Notes: generated by a model not told the origin, from the letters alone. Shown: positions 11,575 through 25,525, numbered from the stretch's first letter. The stretch is DNA of 64,000 nt from Pyxicephalus adspersus (GCF_032062135.1 NC_092864.1:18419114-18483113); one strand, 5' to 3'. Made by a program: numbers and translations.

Positions 11575-14440
11575 CTAAAAAGAAAAAGGAAAATACATTA
11601 AGACTTGCAGTAAAAGTCACAGGTTACCATATAAAATACAAAATAATATGCACCTCCTATTTCAAATTATAGGTATGAATTAGGTATGAATTTGTGAGGT
11701 CTCTTGGCAGCATCATTGTAATAATCTGATATATAATGTACATATTCACTGATTTATCTCCTGCAAACATTCCTATCCCTAAAATGACCTATTTGGAAAC
11801 AAGGTTTTATCACACATTGCAGCCAATCCTACTGTAAACTAGTTCCAAACCTGGCCAACTCCAGCTGGGCATATGAATGTAAGAGAAGAAACGGCCATCA
11901 ATGCAAAATAAATGTCAGTGCAGTAGGTAGATGGGATATCTTTAATAGATCACACTAAAATATAATACCCTAAGTAACCACCAGAGGCACCATAACACCA
12001 CACACCATCTATGTTGTCTTTCAAGCTGGGCTTCCCAAACAATAATGAACCAAATCTTCTCCAACTAGATCCAGAGAAAACAGTGAACGTGATAACGTTT
12101 TCCTTTATGCAAAATTGCAGAAGGTAAAATATTTGCAGGCACACTGACAACCCCAAGGGTAGCGTCTTACAAATATGTTCTCTCTACTTGCTGTATTGAC
12201 TTGTGAAGCAAGCCAAAGCATCAACTTATATATTAGATAAAAAAAAGTGCCAGGAAAAGTAGGAAACTTCGGTCATACGACCAATTTCATTTGACCTGGG
12301 CTAACAAAGGCCCATTTACAACACAAATGGAGGGGTGTATTTTTTGTGGTAGAGCAATTCGTCCTAATGCAACAACAGGAGAAAATCAGCTTTTTGGTGC
12401 ACCAAAGTTCACACTAATTTTATTATGTGGGTGAAGCCAAGGAAAGGAGTCATAAATGGTGTCACTGTCTGATGTGTATTTCTCAGATCTCTAAACTAGG
12501 ATGAAAAGACAAGACTTAAATCAAATAGGAAAGAGGGGGCCGAGTGATCATATTTAATGCTTATATGAGATTTTATGTAAAACTCATTGCCTTAGCTCAT
12601 ATGTACAATGTTGTTAAGAAACCCGGCTGCTTTTGTACTGAAAATATGTTTTTTCACAGAAACTAATCAGAGGCAAATCATGAAATGCAAACACAGTACA
12701 AAACTTTAAAGTTACAAGAAGATAAACGGTAATTGGTACTTTCCAGGCACCTGGCTGCTTGTACTATTTCTGTAACTTCTATCAAGTGAAAAACCACAGG
12801 GGTCTGTCCCTAGTATGCAATGCCTTGAAAATATTTACAACAAATGAACGCTCAATGCCAGCCAGGGTGATGATGAGAAGAAACACCTCCTTAACAAGGC
12901 CAATTAAACTAATGTCAGAGCTAAAAAGAAAAATATGACACTTTCTATGTGGAAAACTTGAAGGGGATTTCATGTGGAAAATATCTTAGTAAATCTTTTA
13001 CGAACTATGCAAATATTTTACTGATCATGATCAAAAGGGCTGTCCTCTATCAAAAACCTCCACAGCCTGAGCGGCTGAAAGAACAGGTAAAAGCATGGGT
13101 ACCACAACTTACAGATCTCTCTATGGGGCTTGGGCTTCATTTACACTCCAATGCACAAACAGTAGGTGACAAGGGCAATGCAAATGTAGCAGCTATTATT
13201 ATTGCAGGTGGAAAGAGCTGGGTGCACAGATATTTCCATCACAAAGTTCTCAAGAGTTCCCAGCTCCTCCTATATCAATGATACAATGCTATTAGGTGAC
13301 TAGTTCAGTAAGTCTTCCTTTCATATGCCAACCAGTAACAGGTTACAAAGGGTCAGCCTTTATGGAAGTTACAAGATTAGCAAGTTTCAGGGGTCCCAGT
13401 TTTTGCATGTGAAAGCAGTGTGTGCAAATGCAAAGTAAGCTGCCTGGATTGCAATGCCAAGGTCTTAATTACCCACTTAGGTCCCAGGCACTCCAATTAA
13501 AGACAAACTTAAATGACATGACCCAATGTCACCTGACCGCTGGTAAAATGTTAGTTCAGATGCACCGGCCCCTGGAGCATTTGATATAAACTACTTAATG
13601 ATTGATTATAAAAATAGATTTTTCTGGGCAGGATATGGAAATGCAGACTGATGCAATGTACCAGCAACATCACAGAGCTCAAAAACATTTGGATGAGACT
13701 GAATCTTATTAGGAGAGCAGAATAATCCTAACTCACAATGCTAACACACTACTATAAGGATACCCATTTCCTCGTGACACCTAATTTCAGGTCAGTCCAA
13801 TGAGATTTGAAAAGGGAGTCACATAAAAATAAAGGTTCCTATCCTTGTGGTATATATACACAATATTCTCCACCAGTATTCTCCCCAGACCCTTTTAGCC
13901 GGGTGCACCACAGCAGATCCACACAGGACAGCAGAATGAATATACATGAATGATAGGTTGTATAGGTCTCAAAGTAATAAAAGTCACAGGATCAACCCCA
14001 ATTCACATCACTACACCAGCAGCTTCCATGATTCATTATTATCTGTGGGGAAACAAATGTGTTGATCCGTTTAGCAAGTAATGCACCACTTGATTTTCAG
14101 CAATAGCACAAGCAGGAGCATTGTAAGCAATTAAATTTCAATAAAGACTGCACAAAGTATATTGAATCAGTCAGTAAACTCATTCTAGGAGACCTTCATT
14201 AATGGAGGGAACAAATATGGCTGCCCCATGCACATACACAGGATTTTTACAACATGAACATCCTTTGATGAGGCCATGTCACACAAGTGTCTGCTGCAGG
14301 CCATATGTCACCATCGGCAGAGTCATGAATAAGCGCATTCCACTGAGCTCTATGGAATTGCTCCCTAGTTGGCCTCCAACGCTGCAGAATTATGATCACT
14401 GGTGACACAATGTCCCTGGCCCTGATAGTGAGAGAGCGAT
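11575..14440. other. pdpk1 intron 1, first part; only a repeat D fragment seen
   Basis: About 2.9 kb of unremarkable AT-rich intron. A partial repeat D block lies at 13868-13912 (tattctccccagacccttttag). No exon, RNA gene or strong regulatory motif was recognised. Confidence 0.5.
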
Positions 14441-14444
14441 TCCA

Positions 14445-15035
14445 TGTTTCTCAACCATTTACCATGGGGGAACCCTTGAAATAACTTTCAGACATTAGTG
14501 AACCCCGGCTAATGTTGCTATATACTCCCCTAGCCGCTCTCTTTGCTCCTCCAATGACCTACTAATGACTTCCTCACTCATAACCTCATCACACACACGG
14601 CTCCAAGATTATTCTAGAGCTGCTCCAACTCTCTGGAATGGTCTTCCTCATATTTGGCTTGCTCCTACTTTCTGCTCATTTAAAAGAACGCTCAAAACCC
14701 AATTTTGTCTAATTTACCTACATGTCTTCTTCTGTCTTTTGAAACCGTCACTACTTCCCCACCATTCCATATCTCCCATCCTATTGTGTGTTACTTCCCC
14801 CACCTCCTAGATTGTAAGCTCTTCAGAGCAGGGTCCTCTCCTCCTCCTGTGTCACTGTCTGTCTGTCATTTGTAACCCCTATTAAATGTACAGTGCTGCG
14901 TATATGTTGGCGCTATATAAATCCTGTTTATTACTAATATATCCAACTCACAATACGGTAAAGTTGCTCAAGGTACCCCCCGACAAACTGGAGGATCCCA
15001 AAGGTTCCACACATAACCTTGATTGAGAAACACAG
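14445..15035 (+). repeat. Repeat A copy split by a LINE 3' fragment
   Basis: Repeat A begins at 14447 (tttctcaaccatttaccatg), runs to about 14520 (ctaatgttgctata), and resumes at about 14938 (tatccaactcacaatacgg) to end near gattgagaaacacagg. The two halves fit together like the intact copy at 39.6-39.9 kb. The interrupting 14521-14937 is a LINE 3' end. Confidence 0.75.
14521..14937 (+). mobile_element. LINE 3' fragment inserted in repeat A
   Basis: Starts ctcccctagccgctctcttt and ends ggcgctatataaatcctgtt plus a short AT tail, matching the 3' ends at 10.1-10.5 and 19.2-19.55 kb. It is 5' truncated, as expected of target-primed reverse transcription. The flanks share a tata-like stretch that may be the target duplication. 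Confidence 0.8.
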
Positions 15036-16305
15036 GCATAGAGCCAAGCCGGAAATTTCTTAGCAAACCTGACGCTGGTGACTAAATATCAGCATCAAGA
15101 TCGCTCATGTGACCTGGCCCTTAGATTATAACAAGGAATACTATAGATTTCCTCAAACCACAGTTTGCTAACACACATTCTATTTTGTTTCCCTTTTAGG
15201 AATACAAAGGCTTTGGAAGGGAACAGAGATGCCACATATGTGGAACCATCAGTTTGCTATAGATTTTTCTACTATATTCATTGCTCCATACCAGTCTCAA
15301 AAACACACCTGGACTTCTGGGGTTAAGAAAACTTTATTTTCCTAGCAATTAAACTAAATAAACTGATATGTAAAGATAGAAAATTTGGGACTTTCCTGAT
15401 ACCTGTACTGTGAGAATGAAAGATTAAGAAGTATCCCAGTATTGCTCAACACCTTTCCATGAGTCCTGGCAGAAGCGTCATCTTCCTCATTGGACAGCTC
15501 AGCGACAGGTTTAACAAAAAACAAGCCTATTGCTGTTCTGTCTCTTTAGCTGGCCCATGATGCATTGGACATGCATTTGTTGGGTACTCTTTGTGTAAGT
15601 GGGGGGGGGTGACGCTTTCGCTATGGCACACATGCATATATTTCATAGCAGTCCTGTGTCTGGAGAAGCAGTACAGGCCCTGGATAAGTCCAGCTTAGTT
15701 ATACAGCAAAGAACTTACAAGCAAGGCCTCAGGTGGCCCTCCCATGATCCACAACTGGATGTCCGCAAATCAATGTAACATGGAGGGGCACAGGGATCAG
15801 CAAAACGCATCAGTTTCTCCAGCATAGAAATAATCGTTCCTACCTTCTGGAAGTGAACACATTAGGGACCTAATTCAGACCCATCTAGTCCATTAACCCT
15901 CATTGTGTCACGCATCAACTTAGGTTGTGTAAGGCAGCTCACACATTACAAGGGGCTGCTAAAGCACCACAACACACCTAAAATGGACTTATCTTGTGAT
16001 GTGGCTCAATACAATGTGATTCAAGTCAACATGAATAGCACCTCAGTGCATGCTACATTCTTAGTAATGAATATTTTACCTTGCATTACCGTGATGAATA
16101 GGACTGAGGGGGTCTAAATCAAGCAGGAATGTGGAGCACACACATACTTATACCATGTCTACAGTGCAGGAAGACAAACTGAATGTTAGCCGTATGTACC
16201 TCCATCTACAGTGATGACAGATAGGGAAAAATAAGAGGTGATATTAGTAAAGCTGCTTGGTATCCCTGAATATATGAGAGCCAAGATATAGTAATCCTTT
16301 ATGGT
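15036..16305. other. pdpk1 intron 1, no feature seen
   Basis: No coding or repeat signal recognised beyond a poly-G run at 15601-15610. Confidence 0.45.
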
Positions 16306-16309
16306 AGTG

Positions 16310-16500
16310 TATCGACAACCACAGACCTGTGGAACCCCAGGGCTCCTCTAGAGATTGCCAGGGGATCCTTAAACAATGAGAAATTGGTACTTCTTAGGTC
16401 AGTTTAAGTGACAGCAATGATCTTTTTGGATCACATTCCGGCCAGCAATGTAATGCTGTGGATATAATAATTATAGCAGGGCTTACCTAAAGATTTGGAA
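16310..16500 (-). repeat. Repeat A copy (reverse)
   Basis: Contains gtggaaccccagggctcctc, then gattgccaggggatcctt and ctgtggatataataattata, the complement of repeat A blocks. Confidence 0.7.
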
Positions 16501-18920
16501 GTTAATTCAAATAAATCACATTTTTTACAAGGCGCATTGCAAGTGAATAAAAGATTGCTCTGAAATACATTTTTAGAGTTGATAACAGGGCCTCTTTAAA
16601 GCAGAAGATAGAATGACTTGCTGCTTAGTCATATTGGCTTGCATGCAATGGCTAGTTGGTGTTGGCAACCCAAAATAGCAGAACATAATTGCATACAGGT
16701 TATTCCACCCACATCCTAATATTTTACGGAATGGCATTGTTGATTCAAAACAAGACATCAAGGGAAGGCAAAAGTAAATAGCGATCTACCTTGCCTAACA
16801 CTGTTTTGCATAGAGTTACTCATACTATTCCTTAATGTCTTCAGGCTCCGGCAGCAAAACAGAACAAGCCGCGGGAACCCATGTAAATAACACCCATGCA
16901 CATCTTATATACCTGTCCTAGCTACGACCATGCTGCTGGCCCAAGTTACTTTCTTGCCTTGTGATTTAAACAGTACAAACTAGTGGTAAATTCCTAAGGG
17001 GGAAAAGGAGCAGGAATTCCAGGTCACATTCCATCTGCTACTTACTCACCTATCAAATTTCAGATACAAAGGCCAACAGGAACTTTATTACAATGTGTCA
17101 TTCAAGGGTAAGGGTTTCATGTGTAAATGATTGGCCACCCAACACACAAAGTACTGAGCTTTAATGTTTTACAAAGTATTTGTGTGAATGGGCCTCTAAA
17201 GTGTTCATTGTTTTTTTCCCTCTACCAATGGGCTCACATAGCTCGCCTTCAGATGTTTACTGCAAAGAAGTAATCATTTACTCATTAACAGAGTTGAAGT
17301 GAATTGTCAGTTTACCATTCTTCAATGATTTTTACTATCAGGGTTAATATTTGAAATTTTCCTTTTACCATTAGGTGCGTATACACTTAGCTGGGTTTAA
17401 GGTATGAAACTTTTTGTGTTTTTAGTGCTCTTTGTCACTATAGCTGTATGTTGCTTTTATCAAACACACACACACACAATGTTATTCACATTGCAGTGTG
17501 CTGTGGTCAGCAGGCCATTTGAAGAAAATACACTGCACACAAATATAATGCATTCTGCAAAACCCTCTACTGTACAATTGATTCCTTTAGTGCATTTGGG
17601 TGTCATTAATAATAAAGGGCAACCCTGCAGACCAATGTATGTGCTGAGCTTAGACAAGTTCCACGGAAGCAGCATGAAAAGCAGAACTAAAGTCCCACTG
17701 TGAACTTTGGAGATTTAGGCAGGTGATGTCAGTTCTGTAATAACATGCCTTACGTGTTGGATCGCAGCAGAAACATGTGAAAAGGTTCAGCTGCACATGC
17801 GCAGCATCAACCAATCAAGAGGGCTGAAGATGAATTCTGAGCAGAAGAAGAAGGAAAGATGGCCCAGTAAGGGAGCAAGGGTAGGCAAGAGACGCAGAGT
17901 ATGGTTCCACTGTCAAGCAGAATCCCTACCACTACTGTTAAGAGTTGATTGCTAAACAGGAAAATCTTTCTCAAAATTCTATTAATCTTCCAGTAAAACA
18001 TAAAACCTCACTCACATGGACCAACACTTATTTCTGCAAACCTTTCACTAATATAAAAATTGGATCCTCCAATTCTGCAGTTATCAACATCTTCATCTAC
18101 TGAGCTCGTAAACAAATGGCAGACATATGTGATCTACAGCCTATAGCTCACAAGGTTTTCATATGACAAGCTTATCCAAATACAGGCAAACCAGTTATTT
18201 AAAATGTTATTTAAGTTTTGATCATAATAAATCAGGTATAGAAAAACCACCAAACATTATCCACCTTTATATTTAAATGAGTCCATGGACTGACACTAAG
18301 GAACAACTATTGCATTATTCATGCAGTTGTCTCTGCATTGTTACACTAGGACAGGGTTGATTTTCAATGGGTGTGATGAGGGATATTAGATCGAGCTTTA
18401 AAATTGTTCCGTAATTAAAAAATTGGAAGGTAAAATGGTCTCAGAAAGCTGATAACAGCCAATGAAAGGCAAACATGAACTGGAAAATGTGAGTATGAGA
18501 ATGAAAACAGAAATGATCAACAAGAGTTCCTCCCACAGATGGTTCTATAAATAGTGCCCAATATAAAGCTAATATTAGTAGAGAAGATGAAGTTTTGAGC
18601 TCTTGCATGTAAAAAAAGCCGTACGTCATGTCCCTTATCCAATAAGAATTCACTGAAGCCAATCCTAGTTATCAGCTAAAACAGATCCAGAGCAAGGAAG
18701 TGTTTCATACACAAACCATTATCTTGTTAGCACATTGACAGTATTACCCTGAAATACATTTTGCATCATCGTTTTTCAGCAAAGGACAACGATCATCTTC
18801 ACTGATGTGTTAACTGGCAAGTCTATCTTAACCATCTGAAGTACAACTGTGGTAAAATGATAAATTCCTAAATTTTGAATGATGCGTTCAGCCAGTTTAG
18901 CAAAATTGATATTTCAATGT
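16501..18920. other. pdpk1 intron 1, no feature seen
   Basis: AT-rich intron. There is a short (CA)n run near 17463-17479. No exon recognised on either strand. Confidence 0.45.
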
Positions 18921-18944
18921 GCTTTTCTCAACCTTTTTAACATG

Positions 18945-19555
18945 TACATGCTCTTATCTCTCGTCTGGACTACTGTAACATCCTCCTCTCTGGTATTCCA
19001 CTAACCTGACTCTCTCCTCTACAATCTATTATGAATGCTGCAGCCAGACTCATCCATCCTTCCCTCCGCTCCTCTTCAGCTGCATCTCTTTGTAGTTCTC
19101 TTCATTGGCTTCCATTTCACCTTAGAATCCAAATTCATCTCCTGTGCTTTGCCTTGAAATCCCTCCACAGTTCTTGTCCCACTTACCTTAGAAAAATACA
19201 CCCCTAACCGCTCTCTTTGCTCCTCCAATGACCTACTAATGCCTTCCTAATTCATAACCTCATCACATGCATGGCTCCAACTCTCTGGAATGGTCTTCCT
19301 CGACCTATTCAGCTTGCTCCTACTTTCTGCTCATTTAAAAGAGCACTCAAAAACCATTTTTTCAAACTTGCCTACCCGTCTTCTTCTGTCTCTTAAAACC
19401 CCCACTACTTGCCACCATTCCATATCCCCCTTCCTATTGTGAGTTACTTCCCCCACCTCCTAGAGTGTAAGCTCCTTTGGGCAGGGTCCTCTTCTTTTGT
19501 TGTGTCACTGTCTGTATTTGTCATTTGAAATCCCTATTTAATGTATAGCTCTGCG
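18945..19555 (+). mobile_element. LINE 3' fragment, plus strand
   Basis: Reads ctcttatctctcgtctggac and on through ctgcagccagactcatcca to a tail at tcatttgaaatccctattta. Same family and orientation as the copies at 9.6 and 14.5 kb, with stops throughout. About 60 bases of the host repeat seem to be missing at the junction. Confidence 0.8.
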
Positions 19556-19615
19556 TGATTATTATATTCACAGCTCACAGTACATTAAGGTGGTGGTCAG
19601 CGGGAAGAACGACTC

Positions 19616-19745
19616 TTAAGCTACGTACACACGTCAGATTTTTATCGCCCGATAATCGAAAATCTGCCGTGTGTACAGTCGGTGTCGTCCATCGTCGTGA
19701 AAGATCCTTTCCAACGACAAAAATTGGAAGTGTGTACGCAGCTTA
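19616..19745. mobile_element. Repeat B: short palindromic (MITE-like) element
   Basis: Begins aagctacgtacacacgtcag and ends ttggaagtgtgtacgcagct, so the ends are inverted repeats. The inside holds tttatcgcccgataatcgaa. The host repeat A sequence resumes right after it. Short length, terminal inverted repeats and lack of coding point to a non-autonomous DNA transposon. Confidence 0.75.
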
Positions 19746-22700
19746 ACATTGCTGGCCAGTGGGAAGAATGTGACCCCTACACTGAACTAAAAGTCACAAA
19801 TTTCTCATTGATCAAGGAACCCCAAGCAACCTCTGGAGGAGCCTTGGGGTACCACGGGACCATGGTTAAGAAACTGTTCCAGACTGCAAAAAAAAAATTT
19901 GAAATAAATTTTTCTTCCTCAGCCAGTGGCCAAAAGGCACCATTGGCCAGTCAAAATCTGGCAACAATTGCTGATATTTAAGGATACCCACCCAATGTCT
20001 AAAAAACCCTGAACAGCTCTAGCTCTGAAAAATAAACATTGTAACGTCCGGGGGGCAAGGAAAATGATTTAGAAAATGTAAGCTATCAATCCGGTTGGAA
20101 GTAATGACTTCTAGAAACACCTAAACAAATGTTATTATTCCTGTTTTAGTATTATAATTGAAAGCTACATGCCTGCAGGACCAATACAACAACATAAAAA
20201 TGTCAAGCCGTTGGAGCTGTGGGCTGGGTTGTTAAAGGCTGCAAAACAAACATGTTTTTTTCTTATGATCATGGTCAATCACTTTCAATATCTCAGGCAG
20301 ACATCAAGCTTTATATAGCGAACAAATATTTGGCTCTTTGCACAGATCCTGTCATGGAAAGTTTCATTTTTTCTACTCGGAAAGATGAACAGAACATGGC
20401 AGTCGGCCAGTTTTAGCTTAGTGATACCCTAACAAGCGTACAGAGAGAAGGAAGATGAAGGTTCGATATTGTTTGTTGTTTAATAATCGGTCATATAACT
20501 ATACAAATATTTAAGTAAAGATGGCTTCATTATTCTCTTTTCTTCTTCCTATGGTTATCAGGGAGCAACATTTGATCCAAAAAGAATATTATACCAGAAT
20601 ACGTGGTGACTTCCTACCGATACAGAATAATCTATAATGGCATCATATAAATACCAGATCTACGCATGTGAAGCGTCAGAATTAATTGCTGGGATACCCA
20701 GTGTGTCACGGGAATGAATGAACTCTCGCCTACACCATTCCGGCCCAGCCAATGAAGTTGGCTGAAGATTCTGTACAGGAAGAGACGAAAGAAGATGGCG
20801 GCGTCCTGCGAATAAAAACAGGTTTAGCTCTGTTTTTAAAGCGGATAAAAACGTCTTCTGCTTCTGCATGTAGTTTGTTATTACACATCTTCAGCAACCA
20901 GTTAGTCATTTCTTACAAAAGGTTCCGCTTCTTCTTTTACTGTGCTACATAATATTGTGCTCGACTTCTTACAAAACATCAATGGACTAAAATCATTGGT
21001 GAGATTATTAACATTTAATAATAATAATAACATAAAGTGTTTATTATTCAATCCTTCAATCTTGAGCATTTTTTTTTTTTACAGCCAGATGGCCAACATC
21101 ATTCACCCCATGTTCTCTGAGCTCAGGTTGTCCTGGACTTGCCTCAGCCTGTGACAGGGTAGTGAAAGAAGAAGCAGCTTAGTGATGAGCCTATGTTTTT
21201 ACCCCATCACTAATTTCCTTGTCAGAACATGAACGAATTAATGAATTAGCCCTTTGGCTCCCGATCTACTGCAGCCTTATTACAATCATTTCTTGTTTAC
21301 GCGCATGCGCTCGAATCATGGCTGTATGTGGGGCAGGTTTACAGATTGTGAAAACAGTATGTAATGTATATTGGAAGAGATAATTGTTAAAAAAAAAACA
21401 AAAAAAAAAACAAACAATTTTTAAAATGACACTGACTTCCTAAAACTGGGATTGTAGTGAATGGGGTCACATGTAGTTTCAGGCACACCTCCATTCAAGA
21501 ATAGCATCAAAATGAATCACCCAGTAAAAGAATGAAAAAAAAAAGGTAACTTTAGTTGCTTTTAATCAGCACCTCCCCCCTGCAGTAGTGCTTTTCCACC
21601 ACAAGATGTTTTCAGTGGGATGGCCGTCATCTTTAAATCCAAGTGCTCTGAGCCCAGCCTGTTCTAGACTGATGAGTGAAAGCATATGAATAACAGTGAT
21701 AAGCAGTTCTAGTACTCCGCTTTCTCCTCCTACCAGCATGTTCTATATCAGCACATCTAAATGCACCCCTTGGACATCAGGGCGTCATTTCTCAGACCCA
21801 AGCCTTGTGGAACAAGAGCTGCAGGAGTATTATACTCGCTCAATTAGCATTAGGTTTTATATCCTGTACCTTACTCAAGTTAAATTGTAGCTGCTAGGGA
21901 AAAAACATTTTCAGAAAACTATCAACTAAGAAATGTGTGTCAGCAATGAAAATGTAATTTTACACAATAAAACAATAACATACCAAATATACATGTGATC
22001 TCTTTACAGGAAGCAGCATTATCCCTTTAAAACTTTGACATCAGTACACGCTGGTCCTGTCACTGTGTAATTAACACAAACCAATCAATTGCTTCTTTGA
22101 CCCACTTTCTGTGGCTGGGTCACTTTGTTCAAAGCCACGACTGCCATCGCAGGCATAATAAAGCATCTGAACTTAGGTTTAGCAAACAAACTGCACTCAC
22201 ATGGTGGAATTTGGCACGCTAACAAGCACTAAATACAGAAGGTAGACTAAAGCACTTTCTGCTTCCAAAACAATTGCTCTTGTTTGTGTATACACCAACC
22301 ATTAAAAATAGAAAAAAAAAATCTAAACACAGAAGCAAACCTTTTCCAGGGCAGAACACAAGCGACATGCTGGGTAGCCGATCCAATATCCAGGTCAGAA
22401 GAAAACCAGCAGAGAGAACACAGATTCTTATTCCTCTTTCACAAATTGTTGTCAAACATCCTTCTAGAGGAATTTGTTGTAGCAATAAAAATCAAACTGC
22501 AGACTGAACGAGGTATGAAGTGTTATTATGGCAACTGTACCAAAAGAAAACTGGGTTATACAGAATGTCATGTACAGCTATTTTGGGAAAAGGAATTATT
22601 CAGCTGTAAATGACATAACTGAGGTTTCTGCTATTACTTAATTGCCCTGGTTCCTGCAAAGACGGAGAAAGAAAATACTTCGTACCGAATATTTACTGTG

Positions 22701-24222
22701 GCCACAGAAAAATAATTTATTCCGTAAATGCTACTTGATAGAAACGAGGAAAGAAAATACAAAATATTGGCGATGTAAGAGTGTGACTGATGTTCTAATG
22801 AAATGTTCTCAGGAAAGACGAATACTTGTTATAAAAAGAAAAGAACTGTGAACCAGATTCCTGATCACAAATCATTGTCAGGTACACGGTTTGTATTCTT
22901 GACTTCAAATAAAATAAAGCAATACGTTTTATCAACTATAAAATAAATCTATATATGGAATAAAAATATAAATCACAATAAATAGGCTAAAGCTTCTGTA
23001 AAGAAGGAAGAAATATTCTGAAAAGGAATGAGTTTAAAAAAATGTCAGAGATTAAATGAATCACCCTTGTTTTTCTCCTCCTGATAATGTACATGTTTAT
23101 CATTGAGAACCACGTGCTTTATGAATGAAAGGCTCTTTGTGACCACACAATCTAACATTCCTTAAAATGTCACAATTTGTGGTAGGCTGTAAATGAAAAA
23201 ATGTGACAGTTTTTTTTTTAAAGATTACATCCGATTTCACATGATGTGGTGGGAGAAAATTGTATCTGGATTGTTACTTAACCAGCTCCAGAGGTCACTG
23301 ACTGGGCTGAGGATTGCTCATGGAGATTTGGTATTTTTAGCTGGACTTCTTTAATTTGAATATACAATAAATATATATTTCAAAACGTGTTATATTATAT
23401 CCATAAGCAATAGTCTAATATCATTTAAACAAAAATGCATTTTAGTTGAAAGAATCAACGTGTAAATATCTTGAGCATTTTATTTTTAAATAATTTCATA
23501 ATACTAAAATTGGCATAAAAAACATTAAGATTGAATCCAGACCATAAGGTAATGTCATGTCCACGTTGCTATTATTTTTGTATATATTAGATAACAGATT
23601 GTATGCTCGCCTTTTTATAATTTTATTTGTATTATGCTATTCATATACATTGTCTGTTAAAGTTGTTTTACAAAGTTGTCTTAAGAAAAATTAAAATAAA
23701 AAAGAGGAAATCAGATTATAATGTTTTGTCGGATTAACTGTTATTTGCAAGCTTGATAAGACTGTAAAAAGTGTTCAACTTATTTAAGGGTTTCATATTT
23801 TGACATTGTTCTAAACAAAAAAAATGTTATTTTATCATTCAACTACCATACCAAAAATTGTCATACTAAAACTCATATCATCAAATTTTATATAACAAAC
23901 ATTTACATGAATTATAACCCAAATCACTTGGTTTTAAGTCTCCCAAGTTTTATTACTAGGCTTACAATTAGAATTAACAGTTGCCAAAATAACAATTCTT
24001 GTTACAAAGAACCTATTCCCAAAAATTTTTAAACTGTGGGAACAAAAAAAAACTGAGATACAGTTTTATCTATTTCACCTTTTACTTGCTACATCAAATT
24101 TCCTGTCCACAGTAACTGAAGAGGGCACAACGAAAACCAAAATGGAATAACAACTTACTAATAACTTCACAGAACGAGTCATTTTGTCAAAACCAATTAA
24201 CATTTATCAACCTGTGAGAAAC

Positions 24223-24223
<1 letters not shown>

Positions 24224-24277
<54 letters not shown>

Positions 24278-24282
24278 TTATT
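24224..24282. repeat. (TA)n microsatellite 1
   Basis: A nearly pure TA run. It is preceded by tttatcaacctgtgagaaac, and a similar flank (tttatcagcttgtgagaaat) precedes the second TA run 130 bases on. The microsatellite and its flank therefore appear duplicated. Confidence 0.9.
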
Positions 24283-24349
24283 TAATGCAAACATATAAAT
24301 CTGTTATATATACCAATAATATATTAATATTTATCAGCTTGTGAGAAAT

Positions 24350-24363
24350 GTGTGTGTATGTAT

Positions 24364-24436
<73 letters not shown>

Positions 24437-24451
24437 CACACACACACACAA
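24350..24451. repeat. (TG)n-(TA)n-(CA)n compound microsatellite
   Basis: A short TG/TATG stretch, a long TA run (about 24366-24433), then CA repeats to 24450. The Tyr-Ile ORFs over it are translations of the repeat. Confidence 0.92.
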
Positions 24452-25344
24452 ATCTGCAAGTTCAACCACTACTATTTTTGAATGTCTCCAAACATTTCCT
24501 AAACACAACAGTACTAAGCTTTACAAACGTGATACAACTGACAATATTATATATTTTTTTTATACACAAACCAAAACAGTAGTACCAATAAAACTAAGTT
24601 TCAACACGTTTGTTCACTACATGTTAAAAAATGCACAACGGGGAAAAAAAAAAGTCTGTCGTAAAGGCATGTAAATGGCACATCTACATTCCAAAACCTT
24701 GTATACATCCACAAGTAGTTACATGTTGCCATAATTGTACAACACAACGCCCGCCATCAATATTGCAGAGAAACGAGGAGGCAACTGAAGGAAGGACAGC
24801 AAAAAAATATAGATTTTTAGGTGCAGTATTCCTTCCATGTGCCCAGCTAATGGAAGAAATCCTGTGACTGACAATAAACTTGTGAATGACTTGTGAAAAC
24901 CGCAGGACTAATGTGTATCATTCAATAAAACATTGTGTTTACCATTTTCCCTAACTTCCTATTTTCACTTGCCAGAAAGGGAACTAGAATATCATTTACA
25001 AAGTTGGAAGAGTAAAAAAACAAAACAAACTAAAACAACAGAGTAAGACTTTTTACTACTAGGTCATGTAGTCATGAGAGAAGTCTACAAGCTGATATCT
25101 CCTTCTAAAAACTGACAATATGTGGTGATCCCTCTCGTATCAGATATATTTGCATACTTTTTCCCGGTCATTAACTTGGGCGACACCAGGAAAAAAAATA
25201 CAGAATTGTTGGAAGTATGACAGCCATTTGTAATGTAAAAACTATCAAATAAAGAGAATAATTGCACAATGTATATATAACTTGTAAAGTCAGCTCATCC
25301 CCTTATCTTCAAGCTTTGATCTGCTTTAAAAGGGTCTGTCTAGG

Positions 25345-25525
25345 ACAGCCTTTCTCAGCTTATTTACTATGGAGGAACTCTTTAAATAACGCTTTAAGTC
25401 TTAGGAAACTAATTACTATATCCACAGCTAAAAGACCATTAGTGTGGTGATCAGTGGGAGGAATTCCTCTCTTGCTCAATGAACCTTTGGAGGAACCCTG
25501 GTTAGGAAGCACTGATCTAGACAAG
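25345..25525 (+). repeat. Repeat A copy
   Basis: Holds agcctttctcagcttattta, tatatccacagctaaaag and ggaggaaccctggttagg, in the same order as the other plus-orientation copies. Confidence 0.7.

Larger units (their letters stand above)
18925..19875 (+). repeat. Repeat A copy with two other elements nested in it
   Basis: Repeat A pieces are seen at 18925-18947 (cttttctcaacctttttaac), 19556-19615 (ttcacagctcacagtacatt) and 19746-19875 (acattgctggccagtgggaa). A LINE 3' end (about 18945-19555) and a repeat B element (about 19616-19745) lie between the pieces. Confidence 0.75.
19876..25340. other. pdpk1 intron 1, mostly unique AT-rich DNA with microsatellites
   Basis: Apart from the microsatellites listed separately, no gene was recognised. 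Short ORFs near 20.75, 22.3 and 24.6 kb have no family resemblance and lack splice context. A-rich runs occur at 21390-21410. Confidence 0.45.

Noticed and set aside
24348..24674. Plus-strand ORFs with long Tyr-Ile runs
   Set aside because: Direct translation of the TA microsatellite.
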